Below, one piece after another: positions 35,835-44,980 of a stretch of DNA of 64,000 nt. Source of the DNA: Ketogulonicigenium vulgare WSH-001 (GTDB lineage: Bacteria > Pseudomonadota > Alphaproteobacteria > Rhodobacterales > Rhodobacteraceae); NCBI RefSeq assembly GCF_000223375.1, contig NC_017384.1, positions 1,182,097 to 1,246,096 of the forward strand, read 5' to 3'. Position 1 is the stretch's first letter, and the number at the start of each line of letters is the position of its first letter. Below the pieces are notes generated by a model. The model did no database searches. It was not told the DNA's origin and saw only the letters and a list, made by a program, of their open reading frames with translations. A program made the position numbers and the translations under genes.

Positions 35835-36704
35835 ATGATTTACGATTCCGCCCAAAGCTGGCGCGATGCGCCGCAAAAGCGCGTGCTGTTTTTCGGCATG
35901 TCCGGCCTTGGAAAAACCCATGTCAGCCAGATCCTGCGCGATCAGGGCGACTGGTTTCACTATTCCATCGATTACCGCATTGGCACGCGATATCTGGGCG
36001 AGGACATCGCCGATAACGCTAAACGCGAGGCGATGAAGAACCCCTATTTGCGCGAATTGTTGATGAGCGATTCGATCTATATCGCATCGAACATCACCTT
36101 TGCGAACCTAAAGCCCGTCTCGATGTGGCTAGGCAAACCCGGTGACGTGGCCGAGGGCGGTCTGCCGTTTCCCGAATACCAGCGCCGCCAAGACCTGTTC
36201 CGCCGCGCCGAGGAAGCCGCCCTGCTGGATACCACCAGCTTTATCGAACGGGCGGAAAGCATCTATGGCTATCCGCATTTCATCTGCGACACCGGCGGGT
36301 CGATTTGCGAATGGGTCGATCCCGAAAACCCTGACGACCCCATCCTGAAAGCGCTGTCTGCCAGCACGCTGATGATCTGGATCAAAGGGACCGAGGATCA
36401 TACTGCTGAACTCATCCGCCGCTTTGATCGCGCGCCAAAACCAATGGCTTATCAACCGGCGTTCCTGGCGCGGGCCTGGGCGGATTACCTGGTCGAGAAG
36501 GATCTTGCGGCGGATAAGGTGAACCCCGACGATTTCATCCGCTGGACCTATGCCAAGGCGCTGGCGCATCGCCAGCCGCTTTATGCGGCGATGGCGCGTC
36601 ATTGGGGCGTGACGGTGACGGCGCAGCAGATCGCAGATGTGCGCAGCGCCGCCGATTTCGATGATCTGATCGCTGCGACCTTGGACGGGCGAATGCGGGG
36701 CTGA
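35835..36704 (+). CDS. P-loop ATPase of unknown function
   Basis: A 289-residue soluble protein with a Walker A motif [10 protein letters not shown] (about 20-29) and no transmembrane segment. After the P-loop come [12 protein letters not shown] and [11 protein letters not shown], then a segment that may hold Walker B-like hydrophobic strand and acid ([15 protein letters not shown], about 149-163). Later segments include [21 protein letters not shown]. The layout resembles small P-loop kinases, but I cannot name a family or substrate. A GGGAG stands 8 bases before the ATG. It precedes metA by 103 bases on the same strand. Confidence 0.8.
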   Translation: MIYDSAQSWRDAPQKRVLFFGMSGLGKTHVSQILRDQGDWFHYSIDYRIGTRYLGEDIADNAKREAMKNPYLRELLMSDSIYIASNITFANLKPVSMWLGKPGDVAEGGLPFPEYQRRQDLFRRAEEAALLDTTSFIERAESIYGYPHFICDTGGSICEWVDPENPDDPILKALSASTLMIWIKGTEDHTAELIRRFDRAPKPMAYQPAFLARAWADYLVEKDLAADKVNPDDFIRWTYAKALAHRQPLYAAMARHWGVTVTAQQIADVRSAADFDDLIAATLDGRMRG

Positions 36705-36807
36705 ACACCAGTCTGTGCGGGGGCCTGTGCAGCAGCGCACACCGCTGCCCCTTGCCGCCGTTCCCCCATCGGCTTACATCAGCCGCCACTCCATAAGGTC
36801 CAAAGAT

Positions 36808-37734
36808 ATGCCCATTAAACTGCCAGAAAACCTGCCCGCATACGACGTTCTTTCGCGCGAAGGCGTGATGGTAATGTCGGATGACCGCGCAGGCCGGCAG
36901 GATATCCGCCCCTTGCGCATCGGCCTGCTGAACCTGATGCCGAAAAAGATCCAGACCGAAAACCAGTTCGCCCGGCTAATCGGCGCGACGCCTTTGCAGA
37001 TCGAGCTATCGCTGATCCGTATGAGCGAGCATCAGACCAAGAACACCGCCGCCGAGCATATGGAAGAATTTTACCGTCCCTTTTCCGATATCGAGGCGAG
37101 CGGCGAGAAGTTTGACGGGCTGATCATCACCGGCGCGCCGATCGAACATCTGCCCTATGAGGATGTGACCTATTGGGAGGAACTGCGCCGCGTGTTCGAC
37201 TGGACGCGTGACAATGTCTATTCGACCTTTGGCGTCTGCTGGGGCGCGATGGCGATGGCCTATCATTTCCACGGCGTGCAAAAGCATGATCTGCCGCATA
37301 AGGCGTTCGGTTGTTTCGCGCATCCGGTGGCGCGCTCGGCCTCGCATATCCTGCGCGGGCTGTCGGACGAGGTCTATGTGCCCGTCTCGCGCTGGACAGA
37401 GCTGCGCGAGGATGAGATCCGCGCCGCCGAGGGGCTCGACGTGCTGATCTCCTCGCCCGAGACCGGGCCCTGCCTGCTCGAGGAAGCGGCGCAGCGTCGG
37501 CTGTATGTGTTCAACCATTTCGAATACGACAATGACACGCTGAAACAGGAATATGATCGCGACGTGGCCAATGGCACGCCGATCAATGTGCCGCAGAATT
37601 ACTATCCGCAGAACGACCCGGCGCAGGTGCCGAAAAACCTGTGGCGCGGCGCGGCCCATCTGATCTATGGCAACTGGATCAATGACATCTATCAGGGCAC
37701 GCCCTATAATCTGGCGGAACTGACGCGGCCTTAA
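36808..37734 (+). CDS. metA: Homoserine O-acyltransferase MetA, predicted acetyl type
   Basis: A 308-residue enzyme of the first methionine-specific step. Catalytic Cys144 (FGVCWGAM), His237 and Glu239 (FNHFEYDN) are present. The acyl-CoA specificity position, Gly111 in the succinyl-specific E. coli enzyme (GAPLG), is Glu113 here (GAPIE), the residue reported for acetyl-CoA-using members, so the product is probably O-acetylhomoserine. The ATG at 36808 is followed by the family start [11 protein letters not shown]. No clear methionine riboswitch precedes it. Confidence 0.94.
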   Translation: MPIKLPENLPAYDVLSREGVMVMSDDRAGRQDIRPLRIGLLNLMPKKIQTENQFARLIGATPLQIELSLIRMSEHQTKNTAAEHMEEFYRPFSDIEASGEKFDGLIITGAPIEHLPYEDVTYWEELRRVFDWTRDNVYSTFGVCWGAMAMAYHFHGVQKHDLPHKAFGCFAHPVARSASHILRGLSDEVYVPVSRWTELREDEIRAAEGLDVLISSPETGPCLLEEAAQRRLYVFNHFEYDNDTLKQEYDRDVANGTPINVPQNYYPQNDPAQVPKNLWRGAAHLIYGNWINDIYQGTPYNLAELTRP

Positions 37735-37746
37735 AGGGGGGGCAGT

Positions 37747-38325
37747 GTGGCGAAAAGCGGCTATCACCACGGCAACCTACGGCCAGCGCTGCTGAATGCG
37801 GCGCTGGCGCTGATCGAGGAAAAGGGCCCAACCGGCTTTACCCTCTCCGAGGCCGCCCGTCAGGCGGGTGTCACCCCCGCCGCCATCTATCGCCATTTTG
37901 CAGGCCGCGATGACCTGCTGATCGCCGCCGCCATTCAGGGCCACCAGATTTTGGCGCAGAACATGGCCGCGATCATTGTCGAGGACGCCGCCCCTGACGT
38001 GATCCTGCGCGCCGCTGGGCGGGTCTTTCTGGATTTCGCTCGCAGCCATCCGGGCCATTACATCGCCATGTTTGAAAGCGGCCTGCATCCGGGGGTGAAT
38101 GCTGATCTCGACAGCGCGGGCGCCGGCACCCAAGCGGTGATGACCCGCGCCACCCAGCGCCTGCTGGAGGGTAGCGATATCGATGGCAAGATGGTGACCG
38201 CCCATATGCTGGCGCTGTGCCACGGCATGGTCGAGCTGTTTGCCCGCGGCCCAAAGGGCGCAGCCAACACCGAAAAGATGCTGGACAGCGCCCTGCAGAT
38301 CTATCTGCGCGGGATCAGGGCCTAA
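37747..38325 (+). CDS. TetR family transcriptional regulator
   Basis: A 192-residue regulator. The DNA-binding domain is at the N terminus (ALLNAALALIEEKG then FTLSEAARQAGVTPAAIYRHFAGRDDLL, about 13-58). A helical C-terminal domain with a TetR_C33-like look (LDFARSHPGHYIAMFESG) follows. GTG start behind a G-rich ribosome-binding site, 12 bases after metA. It ends on top of the convergent polyamine-type ATPase gene (four-base overlap), so it might regulate that importer, but there is no shared promoter to support it. Confidence 0.9.
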   Translation: MAKSGYHHGNLRPALLNAALALIEEKGPTGFTLSEAARQAGVTPAAIYRHFAGRDDLLIAAAIQGHQILAQNMAAIIVEDAAPDVILRAAGRVFLDFARSHPGHYIAMFESGLHPGVNADLDSAGAGTQAVMTRATQRLLEGSDIDGKMVTAHMLALCHGMVELFARGPKGAANTEKMLDSALQIYLRGIRA

Positions 38326-39413
38326 TCCTTCAGCACCACCAGCGAGCGTTCGTCCCACGCCACACGGGTTTTCTCGCCCACGTTCAGCACAGGGCGGCTG
38401 ATCAGGTTCTTCATCGAGATGGTCAGCGGTTTTTCAACGCCCGCGATACGCACGTCGTAATAGGTCATATCGCCGTAATAGACGACCTCGTCGACGGTGC
38501 CTTCGACGATGCGGCGGTCGGTCTGTTCGCCCTCATACAAGATCGCCAGCGTCTCGGGCCGGATGCCGATGGTGGTCTGGCCGATCTCGGCGCCGCCGGG
38601 CGCCTGTTCGCGCGCAACGGTGCTAAGGCCAAGACCCGTGACATCCACCTGCACGGCGGTATCTGTCACTTCCAACACCTTGGCATCAAAGAAGTTCATC
38701 TTACCGATGAACGAGGCCACGCGCTTGCTGATCGGGCGGCGATACAGCGTTTCCGGATCTGCCAACTGCCCGATATTACCCTCGAACATGACGGCGATGC
38801 GATCGGACATGACCAGCGCCTCTTCTTGGTCGTGGGTGACCAGAATAAAGGTGATGCCAACCTGACGCTGCAGCTTGATCAGCTCGACCTGCATATGCTC
38901 GCGCATGTTCTTGTCCAGCGCCGATAGCGGCTCATCGAGCAGCAGCACTTTCGGCTTCAGGATCAGCGCCCGCGCCAGCGCCACGCGTTGCCGCTGACCG
39001 CCCGATAGCGCATTGGCGGCGCGTTTGCCGAAACCGGCAAGGCCGACCATCTGCAACGCCTCGGCCACAGCGGCGGCCTTCTCGGTCTTGCTGCGGGGGT
39101 CTTTGCGCAGGCCAAAGGCGACGTTTTCCTCAACCGACAGATGCGGAAAGATCGCATAGGACTGGAACACCATATTCGTCGGGCGTTCATTGGCGGGGAC
39201 GTTGCGCATGTCCTTGCCGTCGATCAGCATGACGCCATCGCCGATCTGTTCGAACCCGGCAATGGTGCGCAGCAAGGTGGTCTTGCCACAGCCCGACGGC
39301 CCCAGCAGCGAAAAGAATTCGCCCTTGCCGATATTGAGGTCAATGCCGCGCAGGGCGTGGTAATCACCATACCATTTGTGAATGCCGCGCAGGGTAATCA
39401 ATTCTTCTTTCAC
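38322..39413 (-). CDS. ABC transporter ATP-binding protein, PotA-like
   Basis: A 363-residue ATPase of the spermidine/putrescine importer class. Walker A GPSGCGKTT (about 38-46), signature LSGGQRQRVALARAL, Walker B VLLLDEPLSALD, H-loop LVTHDQEEAL, and a C-terminal TOBE domain (about 270-355). The start is a GTG at 39413 with GGAGG upstream, overlapping the stop of the permease gene (GTGA). It is last in a permease-permease-ATPase unit. PotA-like ATPases also serve iron and other small cations, so the substrate is uncertain. Confidence 0.92.
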   Translation of the reverse strand: MKEELITLRGIHKWYGDYHALRGIDLNIGKGEFFSLLGPSGCGKTTLLRTIAGFEQIGDGVMLIDGKDMRNVPANERPTNMVFQSYAIFPHLSVEENVAFGLRKDPRSKTEKAAAVAEALQMVGLAGFGKRAANALSGGQRQRVALARALILKPKVLLLDEPLSALDKNMREHMQVELIKLQRQVGITFILVTHDQEEALVMSDRIAVMFEGNIGQLADPETLYRRPISKRVASFIGKMNFFDAKVLEVTDTAVQVDVTGLGLSTVAREQAPGGAEIGQTTIGIRPETLAILYEGEQTDRRIVEGTVDEVVYYGDMTYYDVRIAGVEKPLTISMKNLISRPVLNVGEKTRVAWDERSLVVLKD

Positions 39414-40219
39414 AGGAAGCCTCCGGTGTTCTTAACCCCTGCCCGCGCAAGACCGCGGCGACGGAAAAATTCAGCAATAACAAGCAACAGGATCGACAGC
39501 GCCACCAAAATCGTGCCCAGCGGCATCACCACCGGCAATTGGTTGATATTGCGCGTCAGACCCCAGATATAGACCGGCATCGTCGGGCTAGAGCCTGTCA
39601 GGAAGGATGCGATAATATATTCGTCCAGGCTGATCGTGAACGAAATCAGCAGCGAAGAGACGATCCCCGGCGTGATCAGCGGCAGCGTCACACGCACAAA
39701 GGCCGACCATTCTGTCTCGCCCAGATCCAGCGCAGCCTCTTCCAGCGCGGGATCGATGTTCGAAAACGCGCCGTTCAGGATTGCCATGGTAAAGGGCATG
39801 GTGATCAGCGTATGCGCCGCGATCAAAATCCATGCGTTCAGCGTCAGCCCCAACAGTTGCACCGCGATCACCAGCAGCGCCACGGCCATGATAATCTCGG
39901 GCATGACCAGCGGCGCCATGATCAACCCCATGATCCCGGCCTTGAAGGGAAAGCGGTAAAGCGTGCCGGCGCGCGCGGCCGCCATGCCAAGGATCGTCGC
40001 GAAAATCGCGCTCATCATCGCGACGAACAGCGAATTCTTGACCGCCTCGATCAATACGCGATTGCCCCACAGGGATTCGAACCAGCGGGTCGAAAACCCT
40101 TGCAGCGGAAAGGCAATGATCGTGCCAGAGTTAAAGGCGAACACCGGCAGCAGCGCGATCGGCGCGTAAAGAAAGATTAGGTAAAGGACGGCATAGCCGC
40201 GCAGGCCCCAGGATTTCAT
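39410..40219 (-). CDS. ABC transporter permease, PotC-like
   Basis: A 269-residue inner-membrane permease with about six helices and the coupling motif EAALDLGETEWSAFVRVTLPLI. The N terminus LRGYAVLYLIFLYAPIALLPVFAFN and the following SGTIIAFPLQGFSTRWF segment are typical of PotC. ATG at 40219 overlaps the stop of the upstream permease gene by four bases. Confidence 0.93.
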   Translation of the reverse strand: MKSWGLRGYAVLYLIFLYAPIALLPVFAFNSGTIIAFPLQGFSTRWFESLWGNRVLIEAVKNSLFVAMMSAIFATILGMAAARAGTLYRFPFKAGIMGLIMAPLVMPEIIMAVALLVIAVQLLGLTLNAWILIAAHTLITMPFTMAILNGAFSNIDPALEEAALDLGETEWSAFVRVTLPLITPGIVSSLLISFTISLDEYIIASFLTGSSPTMPVYIWGLTRNINQLPVVMPLGTILVALSILLLVIAEFFRRRGLARAGVKNTGGFL

Positions 40220-41091
40220 TGTCGCCCTCCCAGCCAGCGACTGCACAGCAGCACAAAGATCAGACTCACAACCCCCACCGAGACCATCGAGATCACCGCA
40301 AGCGCCGCCCCCAAGGTCGGCTTGTTGATCCCAAGGAACATGCTTTGGATCATATTGGCCATCAGCTTGCCCCCCGGCCCGCCCAGCAGTTCGGGCGTGA
40401 CGAAATCGCCGACGGTCGGGATAAAGACGATCAGCACCGAGGCCACGATCCCTGTCATAGACAGCGGCAGTGTCACGCGGATGAAGGTCATGAATTTATT
40501 CTCGCCGAGGTCAAGCGACGCCTCGAGGAACGAGCGGTCGATCTTTTCCAGCGCAACGAAGATCGGCAGGATCGCAAACGGCGCATAGGAATGGGCCAGC
40601 GTGATCACCACCGCCCCCATATTATAGTTGATCGCCTGCAACGGCTCGTCGATGACGCCGACCCACATCAGGGCCGAGTTGATGACACCGTTATAGCCAA
40701 GGATCACTTTCCACAGCACGACGCGGATCAGATAGGATGTCCAGAACGGGATGGTAATCAGCAGCAGCCACAGGGCTTTGCGGCTGGGGTCCACCTTGAA
40801 CGAGACGAAATAGGCAATTGGATAGGCCAGCAGCACCGTGACCAATGTCACCAGGCCCGACACCAGCAGCGAACGCCCGAGCAGCAAACGGTACAGCGGA
40901 TGACCGACCGCCTCTTGATAATTCGCAAGGGTAAAGGTCGTGTCTAGCGTAAAGCCCTGACGGCTCCAAAAGCTGAGCAGCACGACAGCGCCCAGCGGGA
41001 TCGCCAGCATGACCAGCGCGAATAGAAAGGGCGGTGAAACAAGCAGCAGCCCTTTGCGGGCGCCCGGATCACTTAGCATACCTGTTGCCAT
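40216..41091 (-). CDS. ABC transporter permease, PotB-like
   Basis: A 291-residue permease with about six helices and the coupling motif EASLDLGENKFMTFIRVTLPL. It heads the unit and pairs with the PotC-like permease. A later in-frame ATG (41079, MLSDPGARKG) is another possible start. The binding protein that such importers need is not encoded before it: the gene upstream is rpsI, behind its own terminator. Confidence 0.92.
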   Translation of the reverse strand: MATGMLSDPGARKGLLLVSPPFLFALVMLAIPLGAVVLLSFWSRQGFTLDTTFTLANYQEAVGHPLYRLLLGRSLLVSGLVTLVTVLLAYPIAYFVSFKVDPSRKALWLLLITIPFWTSYLIRVVLWKVILGYNGVINSALMWVGVIDEPLQAINYNMGAVVITLAHSYAPFAILPIFVALEKIDRSFLEASLDLGENKFMTFIRVTLPLSMTGIVASVLIVFIPTVGDFVTPELLGGPGGKLMANMIQSMFLGINKPTLGAALAVISMVSVGVVSLIFVLLCSRWLGGRQ

Positions 41092-41201
41092 CGTCTCAGC
41101 TTTTCCCTTGCCGTGCCAGTCTCATGCCGTGTCAGTCCCATGGTTGGCCATTGATCAGCGCCTTGGCAACTGATTTTCGGCCCCGCTTACTTATGGGAGC
41201 G

Positions 41202-41235
41202 AAAAATGCAAAAGGGCGCGCCAAAAGGCACGCCC
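41202..41235 (-). terminator. Terminator of the rplM-rpsI operon
   Basis: Minus-strand stem GGGCGTGCC/GGCGCGCCC with a TTTT loop and one mismatch, followed by TTTT and then TTTTT. It separates the ribosomal operon from the polyamine-type importer. Confidence 0.75.
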
Positions 41236-41260
41236 CAATGGTGCGGCAAAAGCCGAAAAA

Positions 41261-41749
41261 TTAGCGCTTCGAGAACTGGAAGCTACGACGGGCTTTCGCC
41301 TTACCGTATTTCTTACGCTCGACGACGCGGCTGTCGCGGGTCAGGAAGCCAGCGGCTTTCAGCGCGGGACGCAGGCTGGGGTCGAACAGTTGCAGCGCCT
41401 TCGAGATGCCGTGCTTGACAGCACCGGCTTGGCCCGAAAGACCACCGCCAACAACGGTTGCGACAACGTCGAACTGGTCGACAACGCCGGCCACTTGGAA
41501 CGGCTGACGCAGGATCATTTGCAGCACGGGGCGTGCGAAATAAACCGGCAGCTCGCGACCGTTGACGGTCACTTTGCCCGAACCGGGTTTGATCCAAACG
41601 CGAGCGACAGCGTCTTTACGCTTGCCGGTTGCATAGGAACGGCCCAGCGCGTCGCGAACGGGTTCGCGGGGGGCAGCGACGGCGACGACAGTTGCAGCTT
41701 CACCAGCAGCAACGGCCAGCTGATCCAGCGATTTGATCTGATCGGCCAT
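41261..41749 (-). CDS. rpsI: 30S ribosomal protein S9
   Basis: A 162-residue S9 with the family blocks [37 protein letters not shown] and the C-terminal tail [17 protein letters not shown] that reaches the P-site tRNA. The first 30 residues are an extension relative to E. coli S9, usual in alphaproteobacteria. Two bases after rplM. Confidence 0.98.
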   Translation of the reverse strand: MADQIKSLDQLAVAAGEAATVVAVAAPREPVRDALGRSYATGKRKDAVARVWIKPGSGKVTVNGRELPVYFARPVLQMILRQPFQVAGVVDQFDVVATVVGGGLSGQAGAVKHGISKALQLFDPSLRPALKAAGFLTRDSRVVERKKYGKAKARRSFQFSKR

Positions 41750-41751
41750 GA

Positions 41752-42213
41752 TTACGCGGTCCTCGTGTTCTTTTTGTTCCACGAAGCGACGTCCAGAACC
41801 TCGGGGTTCTGTGCTTCATGGGTGTGGGCGGTGCCCGCAAAAACGCGCAGGTGGGTCAGCTGAACGCGGCTCAGGCGGTTGCCCGGCAGCATGCGCTTGA
41901 CAGCCTGCATGATGACGCGCTCGGGGTATTTACCCTCGAGGATCTCGCCCGTGGTGCGCGACTTGATGCCGCCCGGGTGGCCGGTGTGCCAGTAGTTGGG
42001 CTTTTCGCGCTTGTCGCCGGTCACCTGCACTTTTTCAGCGTTGATGACGATGACATTGTCACCCATGTCCATGTGGGGGGTGAACGACGGCTTGTGCTTG
42101 CCGCGCAGACGCATGGCGATAATCGAGGCAAGACGGCCCAGAACAACGCCTTCAGCGTCGATCACGACCCACTTTTTCTCGATATCCGCCGGAGTAGCGG
42201 TAAAGGTTTTCAT
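41752..42213 (-). CDS. rplM: 50S ribosomal protein L13
   Basis: A 153-residue L13, including [45 protein letters not shown] split across the N-terminal half, and [15 protein letters not shown] near the end. First gene of the rplM-rpsI operon, with a strong promoter at 42268-42295 and a leader of about 48 bases. Confidence 0.98.
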   Translation of the reverse strand: MKTFTATPADIEKKWVVIDAEGVVLGRLASIIAMRLRGKHKPSFTPHMDMGDNVIVINAEKVQVTGDKREKPNYWHTGHPGGIKSRTTGEILEGKYPERVIMQAVKRMLPGNRLSRVQLTHLRVFAGTAHTHEAQNPEVLDVASWNKKNTRTA

Positions 42214-42267
42214 TGTCTTATCCAGAATACGTGGACGCCCTGCGGCGCCCCTGATTGGTATGCGTGG

Positions 42268-42295
42268 CTTATAGGCGGATTTCCGGGGCCGTCAA
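42268..42295 (-). promoter_or_regulatory. Promoter of rplM-rpsI
   Basis: Minus-strand TTGACG, 16-base spacer, TATAAG; close to the sigma-70 consensus and suitably placed for the ribosomal genes. Confidence 0.75.
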
Positions 42296-42297
42296 GG

Positions 42298-42331
42298 CAC
42301 CGATATTTAATAAAATCGTTAAATATCAGTG
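42298..42331. repeat. AT-rich inverted repeat next to the rplM -35 element
   Basis: CACCGATATTTAA and TTAAATATCAGTG form 13-bp arms with one mismatch and an 8-base centre, ending two bases upstream of the -35 hexamer. It also lies 30 bases past the stop of the carboxypeptidase gene. No T tract follows on the minus strand. It may be a regulator site, UP-like element or weak terminator. Confidence 0.65.
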
Positions 42332-42360
42332 CTTTATAAAAACGGTATTATTTTACCCCA

Positions 42361-43830
42361 TTAAATCCCGTAAAGCGCGCCGAATTTTTGCTGCAAGTAG
42401 GCCAGCAGCGGCGCTTCCGTTGGGGCAAAGCCAGCCGCGCGGGTGATCAGATCGGCAGGCGCATAAAGGCCGCCATGCTGCTGCACCTTGCCGCGCAGCC
42501 AGTCCAGCGCAGGCGCAGGATTGCCCGCCGCCAGCGCATCATCCAGATCCGGCAGATCGGCGCGCAAAGCCTGATGCAGGCAGCCCGCATAGATATTGCC
42601 CAGCGCATAGGTCGGGAAATAACCGAACAGACCTGCGGGCCAATGCACATCCTGCAACACGCCCATCACCGGATTTGGCACCGTCAGGCCGAAATCGGCG
42701 GCGAAACGTGTGTTCCATGCCTCTTCCAGATCGGCAACAGCCAGATCACCGGCGATCAGCGCGCGCTCGAGGTCAAAGCGCATCATGATATGCAGATTGT
42801 AATGCACCTCATCCGCCTCAGTGCGGATAAAGCCGGGTGCGACGCGGTTCACGGCGCGGGCGAAAGTGCCCGCATCGCTGATGCCGAAATCGCCGAACAT
42901 GTCCCGCATCTGGCCAAACAGCCAACCGGCAAAGGCAGGGCTGCGCGCCAGTTGGTTTTCATAGATCCGGCTTTGGCTTTCATGCACGCCCATCGAAACA
43001 CCCTCGCCCAGCGGCGTCAGGGCAAAATCGGCGCGGATGTTCTGCTCGTATGTCGCGTGGCCGACCTCGTGAATGGTCGAATAGAAACAGTTGAACGGAT
43101 CGGCGGCATCGGTGCGGGTGGTGATCCGCACATCCGCGCCCGAACCGGACGAGAACGGATGCACCGCCTTGTCGATCCGCCCGCGCGACAGGTCATAGCC
43201 AAAGGCCAGCGCCAACTCCTGCGACAGGGCCATCTGCTGCGCCTCATCGAAATGGCCGTTCAAATGCGGCGCAGGCGGTTTTTCCGCGATGGCGGCGCGC
43301 AGGTCCACCAGACCGGGGCGCAGAGCGCTGAAAATCGCGGTCAGGCGCGCGGCGCTCATACCCGGCTCATAGCCGTCCAGCAGCGCGTCATAGGCATCGC
43401 CGCCATCGGCCAGCGCCTGTGCCTGCGCGACTTGCAGCGCAACGACCTGCTGCAGCGTCGGCAGGAAGCCTGCCAGATCGCCAGCCTTGCGCGCCGCGAT
43501 CCAGCGGTGCTGCGAGATCGCATTGACGCGGGCCGCCTCGGCCGCAAGCTCGGCGGGAATGCGGCTCGAGCGGTCAAAGCCGCGCTGCGCCCGCGCCACC
43601 ATGGCGCGTTGCACATCATCCACGGGGTTCGCGCCCGCCAGCAGATCGGCAAAGGCGGGCGCGGTGCGGCGGGCGTGGATCACTTCCTCCAGCGCGGCGA
43701 TTTCCTCGGCGCGCTGATCGGCGGCGCCCTCGGGCATCACCGTTTCCTGATCCCAGCCAAGGCGGCCAGCCACCTGCCCCAGCGCCTCGGTCGTGCGAAG
43801 ATAGGTCAGTAACGCATCATAAGACATCAT
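42361..43830 (-). CDS. Carboxypeptidase Taq (M32) metallopeptidase
   Basis: A 489-residue M32 carboxypeptidase. The zinc motif HEVGH is at 254-258 (His254, Glu255, His258), with the later Glu in MGVHESQSR as third ligand. The segments GYDLSRGRIDKAVHPF and DVRITTR are family hallmarks. It removes C-terminal residues from peptides in the cytoplasm. The ATG at 43830 overlaps the ctaA stop, so the two genes are coupled though functionally unrelated. Confidence 0.95.
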   Translation of the reverse strand: MMSYDALLTYLRTTEALGQVAGRLGWDQETVMPEGAADQRAEEIAALEEVIHARRTAPAFADLLAGANPVDDVQRAMVARAQRGFDRSSRIPAELAAEAARVNAISQHRWIAARKAGDLAGFLPTLQQVVALQVAQAQALADGGDAYDALLDGYEPGMSAARLTAIFSALRPGLVDLRAAIAEKPPAPHLNGHFDEAQQMALSQELALAFGYDLSRGRIDKAVHPFSSGSGADVRITTRTDAADPFNCFYSTIHEVGHATYEQNIRADFALTPLGEGVSMGVHESQSRIYENQLARSPAFAGWLFGQMRDMFGDFGISDAGTFARAVNRVAPGFIRTEADEVHYNLHIMMRFDLERALIAGDLAVADLEEAWNTRFAADFGLTVPNPVMGVLQDVHWPAGLFGYFPTYALGNIYAGCLHQALRADLPDLDDALAAGNPAPALDWLRGKVQQHGGLYAPADLITRAAGFAPTEAPLLAYLQQKFGALYGI

Positions 43831-44966
43831 CAGCCCCGCAGTTTATCGGCATAGGGGAACCGCGCCAGATAACGCAGGTAGATCACCGCCATCCACAGCG
43901 CGACCGCGCCGAATTGGTGCGTGATCGCCAATTCCAAGGGCGAGGCATGCAGCACGGTCACAATGCCCAGCGCCATCTGCACCACCATCAGCGCCAGCAC
44001 GACATTGCTGGCAAAGCGCGTCCGTTGATGCGGCGAGCGGCGCGTGCGCCACCATGTATACACGCCGAACAGGAACAGCAAATAGGCGGTGCCACGGTGC
44101 ATGAACTGCACAGTGCCTTCGTTTTCAAAGAAATTCCGCCAGCTCGGCACCAGCGAGAACGGCTCGGGCGGGAAGAAACTATCGCCCATCAGCGGCCATG
44201 TCGGAAAGGACCGACCCGCGTCGATGCCCGCGACTAGCGCGCCCAGCAGGATCTGCGCAATGGTCAGGCCCATCATCACATTCGCCAGGGTGAATAGCGA
44301 GCGCTCTTGCGCGCGGCCCGCAACCCGCAGGTCAGCGCCGGTGCGATCCAGCAGCAGGAAGAACCACCACATGACGCCCAAGGTAATAAAGGCAAGGCCA
44401 AGATGTGTCGCCAGACGGTAAGAGGCCACAGCAACCATACCGTCCTGCAGACCCGAATGCACCATCCACCAGCCGACAGCGCCCTGAATACCGATCAGCA
44501 CACCAATGCTGAACAGACGGCCCGTCCATGCGGGCGGGATACGTTTGGTGGCCCAAAAACCGATGAAACCAATCGCCCAGAACAGCCCAAGGAAACGCCC
44601 CAACTGGCGGTGACCCCATTCCCACCAAAAGATGAATTTGAATTCATCGACGGTCATATTGGCGTTCAGTAGATGGAACTGCGGGATTTGCTGATATTTT
44701 TCGAACTCGGCCAGCCATGCGGCCTGCGTCAGAGGCGGCAGCGCGCCGGTCAGCGGACGCCATTCGGTGATCGACAGGCCAGAATCCGTCAAACGGGTCA
44801 GGCCGCCGATGACAACCATCGCCATCACCATAAAGAACATCACCGCCAGCCAGATGCGGATCGCACCGCGGGCCGGACGGCGGCCGCCGTCGATCCCGCC
44901 GGGCTTGGGGGTGGACTTTGTCTCGGTCGAGACCTCTTCGAAGAGCTTGCGGGGGGTGGTCGCCAT
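43830..44966 (-). CDS. ctaA: Heme A synthase (COX15/CtaA)
   Basis: A 378-residue inner-membrane enzyme with eight helices that oxidises the methyl group of heme O to form heme A for aa3-type cytochrome oxidase. The heme-ligand histidines are in WGHRQLGRF, ATHLGLAF, FMHRGTAY and ITHQFGAVAL, the four-His pattern of the family. The first 45 residues are a hydrophilic extension before helix 1. It lies 14 bases after the TrmJ-like gene. Its presence implies an aa3-type oxidase elsewhere. Confidence 0.95.
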   Translation of the reverse strand: MATTPRKLFEEVSTETKSTPKPGGIDGGRRPARGAIRIWLAVMFFMVMAMVVIGGLTRLTDSGLSITEWRPLTGALPPLTQAAWLAEFEKYQQIPQFHLLNANMTVDEFKFIFWWEWGHRQLGRFLGLFWAIGFIGFWATKRIPPAWTGRLFSIGVLIGIQGAVGWWMVHSGLQDGMVAVASYRLATHLGLAFITLGVMWWFFLLLDRTGADLRVAGRAQERSLFTLANVMMGLTIAQILLGALVAGIDAGRSFPTWPLMGDSFFPPEPFSLVPSWRNFFENEGTVQFMHRGTAYLLFLFGVYTWWRTRRSPHQRTRFASNVVLALMVVQMALGIVTVLHASPLELAITHQFGAVALWMAVIYLRYLARFPYADKLRG

Positions 44967-44980
44967 CGTTTCCTCCAGCT

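Noticed and set aside
36705..36807. Possible SAM-II or SAM/SAH riboswitch before metA
   Set aside because: There is a small CGGCT/AGCCG stem, but the conserved cores of these riboswitches could not be aligned.
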